From Corynebacterium jeikeium (lineage in GTDB: Bacteria; Actinomycetota; Actinomycetes; Mycobacteriales; Mycobacteriaceae), in the NCBI RefSeq assembly GCF_000738265.1, contig NZ_JFCQ01000001.1, forward strand, positions 186,001-250,000: a stretch of DNA of 64,000 bases. The letters are read 5' to 3'. Position 1 is the first letter of the stretch. Every line of letters begins with the position of its first letter. Positions 17,935-25,618 of the stretch are shown here, in pieces. The position numbers and the translations under genes are program-made. The notes beneath the pieces were generated by a model. It did not search any database and was not told the origin of the DNA. It was given only the letters and a program-made list of their open reading frames with translations.

Positions 17935-17957
17935 TAGGGCTCCTTCGCTTGTGGTAG

Positions 17958-18111
17958 TCACATATCCAATTGGAGGGCGGCCTGTTCGTCGTCGACGATG
18001 CCCGTCAGGTAGTCGACCATTCCGAGCATGCCCATCTCCCAGTGAATAGCTTCTGACAGGTATTGCAACGGAATTCTAGAACAGAGTTCTCCTAAGCTCA
18101 GCGCAGTCGCG
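17958..18111 (-). pseudogene. C-terminal fragment of an unrecognised gene
   Basis: Upstream of DUF2625 on the same strand, a frame without a plausible start reads PGATALSLGELC, then IPLQYLSEAIHWEMG and a tail DEQAALQLDM before a stop overlapping the upstream GTG of the DUF2625 frame. The composition is protein-like and the stop/start overlap is operon-like. No family was recognised. It may be the remains of a gene lost during insertion of the HigBA region. Confidence 0.25.
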
Positions 18112-18148
18112 CCTGGGCGGATCGACCTTGTCCGTGGCGATCGCAGTT

Positions 18149-18457
18149 CTATGCCGAGGCAGCTTGGACCGGCTGAATCTGCTCAATCTCGGTGAGGATT
18201 TTATCCTCGGCCACATCCAAGTCGTACTGGGTCTGTAACCCGAGCCAGAACTGGGGGCTCATCCCGAAAAACTTCGCCAAACGAAGGGCCGTGTCCGCGG
18301 TAACAGCGCGCTTTCCATGAACGATCTCATTGATCCGACGAGGGGGAACGCCGATAGAAACAGCAAGCTTGTGCTGCGTAATCCCCATCTCCTTGAGAAA
18401 ATCCTCCATGAGGATCTCGCCGGGGTGAACCGGAGGGAGCTTGTCAGTGGTAGTCAA
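18149..18457 (-). CDS. higA: HigA family antitoxin
   Basis: 102 residues from the second TTG (18457), which has AGGAGG 9 nt upstream inside the end of higB. LPPVHPGEILMEDFLKEMG and the Xre helix-turn-helix KLAVSIGVPPRRINEIVHGKR are the VapI/HigA signature, and GMSPQFWLGLQTQYDLDVA is the typical C-terminus. It neutralises the HigB toxin and represses the operon. The gene overlaps higB by 14 bp in the usual toxin-first order. Confidence 0.9.
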   Translation of the reverse strand: MTTTDKLPPVHPGEILMEDFLKEMGITQHKLAVSIGVPPRRINEIVHGKRAVTADTALRLAKFFGMSPQFWLGLQTQYDLDVAEDKILTEIEQIQPVQAASA

Positions 18458-18725
18458 CGATCTCAACCTCCTCTGGCCCTGCGGCGGACCACCGAAAACA
18501 GATCCGCCACTGGTTGTTGATTCGAATACTGTGCTGACCCTGACGATCGTCTTTCAATGCCTCGAGACGGTTTCCCGGAGGAATCCGCAACTCTTGAAGG
18601 CTCTGTGCGTAGCCAAGCTGGCGCAGTTTACGCAGCGCCACTGAGTGAATGCGGGGATCAATCGAGGGCACACGCTCTCGATTCCACAAACGCTCAGTGT
18701 CCTTGTTGGCGAACGACTGGATCAT
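18444..18725 (-). CDS. higB: HigB/RelE-type toxin
   Basis: 93 residues of the RelE/HigB superfamily: IQSFANKDTERLW at the start, the core LRKLRQLGYAQSLQELRIPPGNRLEAL, and the C-terminal NQWRICFRW strand carrying catalytic-type residues. Members are ribosome-dependent mRNA interferases. It is first gene of a toxin-antitoxin pair with higA. It sits 46 bp outside the left boundary of the composite island, so it may be chromosomal or belong to an older insertion. Confidence 0.9.
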   Translation of the reverse strand: MIQSFANKDTERLWNRERVPSIDPRIHSVALRKLRQLGYAQSLQELRIPPGNRLEALKDDRQGQHSIRINNQWRICFRWSAAGPEEVEIVDYH

Positions 18726-18764
18726 GCTTCACCCTATCCCCCATAACGCGAAGCGTCAATAACG

Positions 18765-18796
18765 CTACACGTTAAACTTGAACTCCACGACGTGTC
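18765..18796 (-). repeat. Island left boundary: ychF 3'-end remnant (att site 1)
   Basis: Read on the reverse strand, this segment spells codons for R-H-V-V-E-F-K-F-N-V-stop. The genuine ychF C-terminus at 33232 ends D-V-V-E-F-K-F-N-V-stop. GTGGAGTTCAA is identical and the flanking bases diverge, as expected for a hybrid attachment site. Nothing else of ychF is present here. Confidence 0.75.
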
Positions 18797-19233
18797 GTTG
18801 CTAGATACACTTTAGCCTATGGACATACAGTAGAAGCTGCTAGAGATTGAGTAGATACAAGAAGTAAAAAGCGATAGCTAGGATCGCAGTACAACCTTCG
18901 AGACCGCGACGACGGCTGCTACCGTAGGCCTCGTTGCCTAACTGACACCAACGCCGTGTCCACTACTCGGAGGACACCCCCAACATTAATGCTGCCCTGC
19001 CGGCAGACCAGGGCGGCCGTGTGAGTATCGGACAATAATGCGTAGTCCTCCAAGGGTCTGGACACAGGGGCTTTCCCCTTTCCTCAGTGGTGCGACCAGA
19101 GGGAGTAGAAGCATCCACCCCGGTGCACCCGCTGCGGTGACAACGACCCATCGCCCGCAGCAGGTGGCAATCGTCACGGTTATCCCTCTTTTTCAGATTC
19201 CTGTCCTCGGGATCAGAAAAAGACGGGGACCTG
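18797..19233. other. 437-bp gap without a confident gene
   Basis: This holds the inside of the left att site and a region downstream of the DUF305 pseudogene. A reverse-strand frame (18986-19177) could encode a 63-residue hydrophobic peptide starting MTIATCCGRWVVV, but it has no recognised family or clear ribosome-binding site, so I do not call it. Otherwise nothing was recognised. Confidence 0.4.
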
Positions 19234-19918
19234 TCATAGGTCAGTGAGCATTTGCTGCATCTGGGCGATCTCGGCCTCCTGGTCGTTGATAATTTGTTCG
19301 GCCAGGGTGGTTGCATGGGGATTCTGGCCGTCAGCCACCTCGTCACGGTCCATGTCGACCGCACCTTCGTGGTGGGCGGTCATCCGCTCCAGGTAAAGGC
19401 GGGCGGCGCCGGTGCCCTGGGCTTCCTCAAGGGCTGTCATGTCCTCCTGGCTCATCATCCCGCTCATGCCACCCATCTCGCCGTGATCCATTCCACCTAT
19501 CTCATCCATGGTCCCCATGCCCCAGAGTCGGTGACCGGCTGCTGGCCCCAGGCCTCGAGCATGGCGTTCATCCGGTCAATCTCCGGTCCCTGGGCGTCAA
19601 TAACCCCCTGGGCAAACTCCACGACCTGGGCGGGGATGCCCTCCTTGGCCAGGAGCATCTCACTCATTTCCACGGCCTGCTTGTGATGGGGGATCATCAT
19701 CTGGGCAAACATGATGTCCGCGTCGTTGTGATCGGCGGAGATCTCCCCGTCCTCCTCAGTCGCCGCCCTGGTGGTCTCGGTCGTCTCAGCGGTAGTCGTC
19801 ACAGTGCTGGTGCCGAGGTGGTGGCGTCGGTGTTGCCTGAGTCGGTGGCCTCACCGCAGGCGGCCAGCGCCAGGATGGAGGCTACGGCGAGAGCGGAAAG
19901 AACAAGGGTGCGCTTTAT
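19234..19918 (-). pseudogene. DUF305 lipoprotein gene disrupted by two frameshifts
   Basis: Three reading frames together give one DUF305 protein. Frame 1 (19918 to about 19800) is a lipoprotein signal with lipobox LALAAC but starts at ATA where ATG is expected. Frame 2 (to about 19510) holds the first half, IMFAQMMIPHHKQAVEMSEML. Frame 3 (19518-19234) holds a Met/His-rich stretch (GGMDHGEMGGMSGMM) and the second half, MTAHHEGAVDM. Both MxxHH metal-binding halves are intact, but the frames are offset. DUF305 proteins are extracytoplasmic copper-binding or chaperone-like proteins. The gene lies immediately downstream of copB on the same strand. Either it is a pseudogene or the frameshifts are sequencing errors. 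Confidence 0.75.
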
Positions 19919-20006
19919 GGTGGAGCCCTTTCAGGGTCATATGGGGTCAGTGGAGAGAAGTGATGGATCAGTGGACGGCGGTGGATTTCGGAATAGGCGT
20001 GGTGTG

Positions 20007-22202
20007 TTACTCCTTCGGACTGGTGGGAGCCAGGTGGGCCGGGTCCAGATCAATCCGGCGCAACAGCTGGGCGTTCAGGGCCACCACGATGGTCGAGGCA
20101 GACATCAAGATCGCGCCCACGGCCGGGGACAGCACGAACCCGATCGAGGCGAGCACTCCGGCGGCCAGCGGCACGGCAAGGATGTTGTAGCCAGAGGACC
20201 AGACCAGGTTCTGGATCATCTTGCGGTAGCTGGCCTGGGACAGCTCAATCATCGACAGCACTGCCCGCGGGTCATCACTGGCTAGGACCACCCCGGCAGA
20301 TTCCATGGCCACATCCGTGCCGGCACCGATGGCGATACCGACCTCCGCGCGGGTCAGAGCGGGGGCGTCGTTGACACCGTCGCCGACCATGGCCACGCTC
20401 AGGCCACGCTCCTGTAACTGGGTGACCTTGGTGTCCTTGTCCTGGGGCAGGACCTCGGCGAAGACCTCATCGATCCCCAGGTCCTGGCCAACCGCCTGGG
20501 CCACCTGCTGCGCGTCACCGGTGATCATCGCGACTTTCACCCCGCGGTCCTGCAGGGCTTTCACGGCGGCGTGGGATTCGGGGCGGATCTTGTCCTCGAC
20601 GGCCACCGCACCGATGATCTGACCGTCGCGGACAATATGGAGCACACCGGCCCCACGCCCGGTCCAGGCGCTGGTGGTGTCGGTGAGCTCGGCCGGGGTG
20701 GTGAGGTTGAACTCGCGCAGCATGTTCGGCCCGCCCACGAGGATCTCAGCGCCATCGACAGTGGCCCGGACCCCCCGGCCGGAAGCGGCGCTGAAACCAG
20801 TTGCACGGATTTGCCGACGGGAGGCCTCGGGATGGGCGGCCGCGGCCGCCACGATGGCGCGGGCCACGGGGTGCTCGCTGTCGGCCTCCGCGGCGGCGGC
20901 CAGGGCCAGCAGCTCGCCCTCGGTGACGCCGCCAGCTGCCGCGACACCGGTGACCGCGTGCGCTCCCTCGGTCAAGGTGCCGGTTTTGTCGAAGAGCATC
21001 ACGTCGATGGTGCGCATCCGCTCGAGCGCCATCCGGTCCTTGATGAGCACTCCGGATTTCGCGGCCCGCTCGGTGGAGATCGCAATAACCAGCGGAATCG
21101 CCAGGCCCAGGGCGTGCGGGCAGGCGATGACCAGTACCGTGACCGTGCGCGCCACGGCATCGTCCGGGCTGCCGATGATGGTCCACACCACCGCGGTGAT
21201 CAGAGCGGAGATCAGCGCGAACCAGAACAATAACGCCGCCGCCCGATCCGCCAGGGCCTGGGCCCGGGAGGAGGACTCCTGGGCGTCGGCAACCAAGCGT
21301 TGGATCCCGGCCAGGGCGGTGTCCCCGCCGGTAGCCTCCACCCGGATGCGGACGGTGTTGTCGGTGGCCACAGTACCGGCGACCACCTTGTCACCGGTGT
21401 CGCGGAAGACGGGACGGGATTCGCCGGTGATCATCGCCTCATCGAATTCGGCGGCTCCGTCGAGGATGGTTCCGTCGGCCGGCACCCGGGCACCGGCCCT
21501 CACCAGCACGACGTCGTCGACGGCCAGCTCGGAGATGGCCACGGTGCGGGTGGTCCCGTCGATGACTTTCTCGGCCTCATCCGGCAGCAGGGCAGCCAGC
21601 GCGTCAAGCGCGGAGGACGCGGCCCCGAGAGCGCGCATCTCCAGCCAATGGCCCAGCAGCATGATGGTCACCAGCAGAGCCAGCTCCCACCAGAAGTCCA
21701 GGTCAAAACCGCCCAGCCCCAGAGTGGTGACCCAGGAGGCGACAAACGCCACGGTGATGGCCATGGCGATCAGGAGCATCATCCCGGGTTGGCGGGATTT
21801 CAGTTCGTTCCATCCGCCCTTGAGGAAAGGCGTTCCGCCGTAGACGAAGATGATCGTGCCCAGCACCGGGGGGATCCAGGTGGATCCGGGGAATGCCGGG
21901 AGGTGGTAGCCGAGCAGCTGGGCGACCATGGGGCTGAAAATAACGACGGGAAGGGACAGAATCAGCGACCACCAGAAGCGTTCCCGAAACATTGCGGTGC
22001 TGTGTCCGGCGTGTTCGCCGTGACTATGAACGTGGTGGTCGTCGTCCATGGCGGAGTGCGGGTGATCGTGGGGCATCGCCTGGCCGTGGGTGTCGGCATC
22101 TGCGTGGTGTTCGTGGCTGGCATGATGCGGGTGGTGGGTGTGGTCTGTTTCCGGAGCGGGGTGATCACCATGGTGATCACCGGAATGGTGGGGAGTACTC
22201 AT
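20007..22202 (-). CDS. copB: Copper-exporting P1B-type ATPase, CopB class
   Basis: 731 residues. The cytoplasmic N-terminus (residues 1-70) is a His-rich metal-binding tail (HHSGDHHGDH, HTHHPHHASHEHH) in place of HMA domains. The membrane metal site is CPH (VLVIACPHALGLAIPL), which marks the P1B-3/CopB group. Phosphorylation motif DKTGTLTEG, actuator TGES, ATP-binding HP (DSEHPVARAI) and hinge MVGDGVNDAPAL are present. The start is set at ATG 22202 with AAAGGA 5 nt upstream. It exports copper from the cytoplasm. It lies 51 bp after the HMA-protein gene, so the two form one operon. From memory, C. glutamicum has the same order in its cg3281-cg3287 copper cluster. Confidence 0.92.
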   Translation of the reverse strand: MSTPHHSGDHHGDHPAPETDHTHHPHHASHEHHADADTHGQAMPHDHPHSAMDDDHHVHSHGEHAGHSTAMFRERFWWSLILSLPVVIFSPMVAQLLGYHLPAFPGSTWIPPVLGTIIFVYGGTPFLKGGWNELKSRQPGMMLLIAMAITVAFVASWVTTLGLGGFDLDFWWELALLVTIMLLGHWLEMRALGAASSALDALAALLPDEAEKVIDGTTRTVAISELAVDDVVLVRAGARVPADGTILDGAAEFDEAMITGESRPVFRDTGDKVVAGTVATDNTVRIRVEATGGDTALAGIQRLVADAQESSSRAQALADRAAALLFWFALISALITAVVWTIIGSPDDAVARTVTVLVIACPHALGLAIPLVIAISTERAAKSGVLIKDRMALERMRTIDVMLFDKTGTLTEGAHAVTGVAAAGGVTEGELLALAAAAEADSEHPVARAIVAAAAAHPEASRRQIRATGFSAASGRGVRATVDGAEILVGGPNMLREFNLTTPAELTDTTSAWTGRGAGVLHIVRDGQIIGAVAVEDKIRPESHAAVKALQDRGVKVAMITGDAQQVAQAVGQDLGIDEVFAEVLPQDKDTKVTQLQERGLSVAMVGDGVNDAPALTRAEVGIAIGAGTDVAMESAGVVLASDDPRAVLSMIELSQASYRKMIQNLVWSSGYNILAVPLAAGVLASIGFVLSPAVGAILMSASTIVVALNAQLLRRIDLDPAHLAPTSPKE

Positions 22203-22253
22203 GACGTTCCTTTCGCTCAACCCGGTCGGGGTCGAGATGATGGGTAAAACTGA

Positions 22254-22580
22254 TCAGGATAAGACGGTGTAGCCGGCCTCTTCGATGGCCCGGCGAACCA
22301 TCTCCGGAGGTACGACACCGGTGACCGTGACGGTGGAAACACCACCAGCAGCGAGATCAATCTGGACGTCGTCGACCTGGGGGAGGGCCTGAAGGGCCTG
22401 GGTCACGCTTTTCACGCAGTGTCCGCAGGTCAGGCCGGTGACCTGGTAGCTCGGGGAGGATCCTCCTGCTGACGAGTCGCTGGCGGCAGGGATGGAGGCG
22501 GTGTCGGCACGTGAGGCAGGTCCGCAACAGCTGCAGCCGTGGGAGACCATCGGCAAGAGGCGGGGCGGGGAGGTGATCAT
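22254..22580 (-). CDS. HMA-domain copper chaperone (CopZ-like) with Cys-rich N-terminus
   Basis: 108 residues. Residues ~45-108 are a heavy-metal-associated domain with the metal motif GLTCGHC (GxTCxHC). The N-terminal extension carries a second cluster, SHGCSCCGP, and then a Ser/Ala-rich linker. The likely role is cytoplasmic copper binding and delivery to CopB. ATG 22580 was chosen because AAGGAG lies 7 nt upstream. The two CsoR-like palindromes at 22630-22673 are directly upstream. Confidence 0.85.
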   Translation of the reverse strand: MITSPPRLLPMVSHGCSCCGPASRADTASIPAASDSSAGGSSPSYQVTGLTCGHCVKSVTQALQALPQVDDVQIDLAAGGVSTVTVTGVVPPEMVRRAIEEAGYTVLS

Positions 22581-22629
22581 AGGAAAGCTCCTTCGGTTCG
22601 GTGGGGTGCGGCGATGCCGCTCTCTAGCG

Positions 22630-22673
22630 TATACCCCCAGGGGGTATATTTTCAGCATACCCCCTGGGGGTAT
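22630..22673. promoter_or_regulatory. Tandem CsoR/RicR-like copper operators
   Basis: Two near-identical palindromes lie 26 bp apart centre to centre: TATACCCCC-A-GGGGGTATA (22630-22648) and ATACCCCC-T-GGGGGTAT (22657-22673). This is the G/C-tract dyad bound by CsoR-family copper repressors. They sit between copS and the HMA-protein gene and would control the HMA-copB-DUF305 transcript. No csoR gene is in the window. Confidence 0.75.
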
Positions 22674-22720
22674 ATTTTCAAGGGGTGGAGGGCACGGCCC
22701 TCACGCGGGGCAGGCTGTGG

Positions 22721-23848
22721 TCACCGAGCAGCCTCCTCACTGTCGGGAGGGGACAGCGGGAGACGGAGGGCAAACACCGCTCCGCGACCAGGTCCGGGGG
22801 AGGTGGCGGTGAGAGTGCCGCCGTGAGCCTCGATCAATGCCTTGGAAATGGTCAGACCGATACCGGCCCCGGCGTTGTCCTGGCTGCGGGCGGCATCCCC
22901 CCGGTAGAAGCGTTCGAAGATGTGTCCGAGCTGGCCAGGTGGGATGCCCTCACCGTCATCGGCGACCTGGATGAGCGCGGTGGACGCCCCCTGTCGGTGG
23001 ACGCTGATCCGGACCTGCCCGCCGGCCGGGGTGTGCCGTAGCGCGTTCGACAGGAGATTGCTCAACACCTGGCCGAAGCGTTGCCGGTCCACGAGCACCC
23101 GGGCGGTGTCCGTAATGGTCTCGACCTGTAAATCGACGCCTTTGTCAGCATAAGCTTCCCCCGCGGCAGCTGCGGCGGTATGGAGCAGATCCCCGAGCCC
23201 TTCCTCCGCCAGGTCCAAATCGATCCGGCGTTCCTGGGCCCGGGAAACATCGTCAATGTCTTCCATCAACCGGGTCAGGCGGGTGAGTTGGTCAGCCATG
23301 ATCGTGTGGGTGGCATTATTCCAGTCCACGACCCCGTCCTGGAGACCATCGAGGTAGACCGTGAGCACCGATAAGGGGGTGCCCATTTCGTGGGCCAGAT
23401 CAGAGAGCATCTGGCGGCGGACCTGTTCGGTGTGTTCCAGCCGGTCGGCCATGGTGTTGAAGGCATGCGCCAGGGTGGTGACCTCGGGGCCTGCTTTTCC
23501 GGCGGGCACGCGGATACGGGAGTTGCCGGCCGTTAGGCTGGTAGCGGCGCGGGTGAGATCCTGCAGGGGGGTGCGCAGACGACGCGATAACCACAGGCTG
23601 GCCAGCAGGGCACTGATCAAGGCGGTGGGTAGGGCGACGGCCAGGGTGATCAGGTTGGCGCCCCGGTAGGCCTGCTCGGCATGGAACAGCTCCAGCGAAG
23701 GGTCCTCCCGGCCGGTCATCAACATATGATCGTGGAACAGGGTCGGGCCCACCATCGTGGCCACGGCCGCGGCCACCAGCAGGCTAATCACCACGACCAA
23801 CACCTGGGCGGCCAGGAAGCGGAAGGTCAGGCCGGGTCCGTGATTCAT
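22721..23848 (-). CDS. copS: Sensor histidine kinase CopS
   Basis: 375 residues. Two N-terminal membrane helices (residues ~10-32 and ~66-88) flank an outer loop containing FHDHMLMTGRED, rich in possible copper ligands (His, Met). HAMP linker follows, then the H-box SDLAHEMGTPLS, N-box QVLSNLLSNALRHTP and the ATP lid motifs DDGEGIPP and GAGIGLTISKAL. It phosphorylates CopR in response to extracytoplasmic copper. The start overlaps the copR stop by 4 bp, so copR-copS is one transcript. From memory, CopRS of C. glutamicum controls an equivalent copper cluster. Confidence 0.88.
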   Translation of the reverse strand: MNHGPGLTFRFLAAQVLVVVISLLVAAAVATMVGPTLFHDHMLMTGREDPSLELFHAEQAYRGANLITLAVALPTALISALLASLWLSRRLRTPLQDLTRAATSLTAGNSRIRVPAGKAGPEVTTLAHAFNTMADRLEHTEQVRRQMLSDLAHEMGTPLSVLTVYLDGLQDGVVDWNNATHTIMADQLTRLTRLMEDIDDVSRAQERRIDLDLAEEGLGDLLHTAAAAAGEAYADKGVDLQVETITDTARVLVDRQRFGQVLSNLLSNALRHTPAGGQVRISVHRQGASTALIQVADDGEGIPPGQLGHIFERFYRGDAARSQDNAGAGIGLTISKALIEAHGGTLTATSPGPGRGAVFALRLPLSPPDSEEAAR

Positions 23849-24567
23849 GGCTGCCCCACCCGGTAGCCCACGCCACGCACGGTGTCGATAAACCCCCGGC
23901 CCCGGGTGTCGGTGCCGAGCTTGCGACGCAAGTTGCCGATGTGGACATCGACGATGCGTTCATCACCGACCCAGGTGGTGTCCCAGACCTCGGTGACCAG
24001 GTCGTGGCGGGTCAGCACCTGGCCGGGGCGCAGGGCCAGGGCAACCAGCAGCTCGAACTCCGTGCCGGTGAGCTCCACGGTCGTCTCCCCCACCCGTACC
24101 TCATGGGCGACGGGGTCAAGGATGAGGTCACCAACGATCAAGGGGGTGGTCACCTGCGGTGGGGTGGTGCTGGTGCGTGGACGGCGCAGCACCGCATGCA
24201 CCCGGGTCACCAGTTCCCGGATGCTAAAAGGTTTGGTGATGTAGTCATCCGCCCCCAGGGTCAAACCGCTGATCTTGTCGTCCTCGCTGCCACGCGCGGT
24301 GAGCATGAGGATGTAGCAGTCCGAGAAGGTGCGGATCCGTCGGCACACCTCCAGGCCGTCGAGTTGGGGCAGCCCCAGATCCAGCACCACGACATCGGGG
24401 GAAAAGCGACGGGACTCGTCCACGGCCTGGGTGCCGGTGTGCGCCTGGCGGGTATCGAAGCCGGCCCGGATGAGGTAGGAGGCCACCATCTGAGCCAGGG
24501 GTTGTTCATCATCGACGACCAGCACCCGCCCCGGGGGCGTGGCGGTGGTCGGTGTGTGGTCAGCCAT
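23845..24567 (-). CDS. copR: OmpR-family response regulator CopR
   Basis: 240 residues. The receiver domain (residues 14-125) has VLVVDDEQ, the phospho-acceptor Asp in VVVLDLGLPQLDG and the Lys in DDYITKPFS. The C-terminal OmpR/PhoB winged helix (residues ~145-238) ends with GFIDTVRGVGYRVG. It activates copper-resistance genes. A sequence matching the CopR box described for C. glutamicum lies 58 bp upstream of its start, between it and the divergent lipoprotein-copO unit, so autoregulation and divergent activation are likely. Confidence 0.88.
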   Translation of the reverse strand: MADHTPTTATPPGRVLVVDDEQPLAQMVASYLIRAGFDTRQAHTGTQAVDESRRFSPDVVVLDLGLPQLDGLEVCRRIRTFSDCYILMLTARGSEDDKISGLTLGADDYITKPFSIRELVTRVHAVLRRPRTSTTPPQVTTPLIVGDLILDPVAHEVRVGETTVELTGTEFELLVALALRPGQVLTRHDLVTEVWDTTWVGDERIVDVHIGNLRRKLGTDTRGRGFIDTVRGVGYRVGQP

Positions 24568-24971
24568 AGACCCCAGTATCGCTCCGGTCAGGGGGGAATA
24601 CCATCCTCGCTCAGTGCCCGGCGGGGAATCTTCATCAAATCTTCAAACATCACCCTTCGACCGCCGTCACCCCTGTGCCCCGCCCCGGGCCGGCGGCATC
24701 GCCTCCCCTGGTCGGTTCAGCAGGCGCCACCAGGGATTTCACTGTCTGCACCGCATACCCGGGGCGGGTAGAAGGCCATAGCCCACAGCTGTGGGGTGGT
24801 GTTCCGGTGGTGACCCAGCCCACCGAATTCACCCCCCTTTTCGCCCTGTTATAAGACTGTGAGCAGGGTTTTTGAATTCTAGTCCGTCAGGCACCCGTGC
24901 TAGATAAAGGTATGGCATCGACCTTGAGGCGGTGTCTTCTCATGGCCCAGCCACGATCCAAGGAGATTGAC
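24568..24971. other. Divergent copR / lipoprotein-copO promoter region
   Basis: A 404-bp intergenic stretch. It contains the CopR box at 24626-24645 and, near the lipoprotein side, TTATAAGACT at about 24850 as a -10 candidate. No gene was recognised. Confidence 0.5.
24626..24645. promoter_or_regulatory. CopR box
   Basis: The reverse strand reads TGAAGATTTGATGAAGATTC: two TGAAGATT(T/C) half-sites 11 bp apart. As I recall it, the published C. glutamicum CopR consensus is TGAAGATTT repeated with a 2-bp spacer, matched here at all but the last base of the second half. It lies in the 404-bp divergent region between copR and the copO lipoprotein operon. Confidence 0.75.
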
Positions 24972-25547
24972 GTGAAACGAGCAGCGATCGCAGCCGCCGC
25001 CCTTGCCCTCGCCCTCACGGGGTGTTCGGCCGCCGACCCGGAACCCACCGCCGATGGGACGGTGTCCCAGGACACATTCCTGACTACCCATGGCCTGGCC
25101 GGCATGGACGCGGTGGAGATTATTGATCACCTCGACCGGCAGAAGGTCACTGAGCGTCCCACGGATCTGATCGCCTCAGTGCGTAACGATGAACTGCTGC
25201 TCTCGAGCGATGACCAGGAAGTCGTGGTTGATCTTCCCGACAATCAGACGTATGTCTCGATCGCACCCTATCTCACCTCCACCCACGACTGCTTCTACCA
25301 CAGCCTCACGACCTGCCAAGGGGAACTCGACAATGAGGATATCCAGGTCACGATCACCGATGAGGCGACCGGTGAGGTGCTGGTGGACGAGGCGACAACC
25401 ACCTTCGACAACGGGTTTGTCGGCTTCTGGCTTCCCGATGATGTCACCGGCCTGATTGAGGTCAGCTACCAGGGGCGTACCGGCACCACGGAGTTTTCCA
25501 CCACCGACGACGGTGCCACCTGTGTCACAGACCTGCGCCTGACGTGA
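24972..25547 (+). CDS. Secreted lipoprotein of the copper cluster
   Basis: 191 residues from GTG 24972, which has AAGGAG 7 nt upstream. KRAAIAAAALALALTGC is a lipoprotein signal with lipobox ALTGC. The mature domain is acidic and beta-rich, with a Cys pair region HDCFYHSLTTCQGEL that may form a disulphide and a third Cys near the C-terminus (GATCVTDL). In C. glutamicum, as I recall, a secreted protein of unknown function (cg3286) occupies the same position between copR and copO. A periplasm-like copper-handling role is inferred from context. copO follows 71 bp downstream. Confidence 0.75.
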   Translation: MKRAAIAAAALALALTGCSAADPEPTADGTVSQDTFLTTHGLAGMDAVEIIDHLDRQKVTERPTDLIASVRNDELLLSSDDQEVVVDLPDNQTYVSIAPYLTSTHDCFYHSLTTCQGELDNEDIQVTITDEATGEVLVDEATTTFDNGFVGFWLPDDVTGLIEVSYQGRTGTTEFSTTDDGATCVTDLRLT

Positions 25548-25618
25548 TGGCTCAGCAGGATCCTCACCTGCGCCTGTCTCCCGTGTCACTGAAATCTTGC
25601 ACCAAGAAAGGTTAAATC

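Noticed and set aside
18986..19177. 63-residue hydrophobic frame starting MTIATCCGRW
   Set aside because: No recognised family, no clear ribosome-binding site, and it overlaps other open frames in GC-rich DNA.
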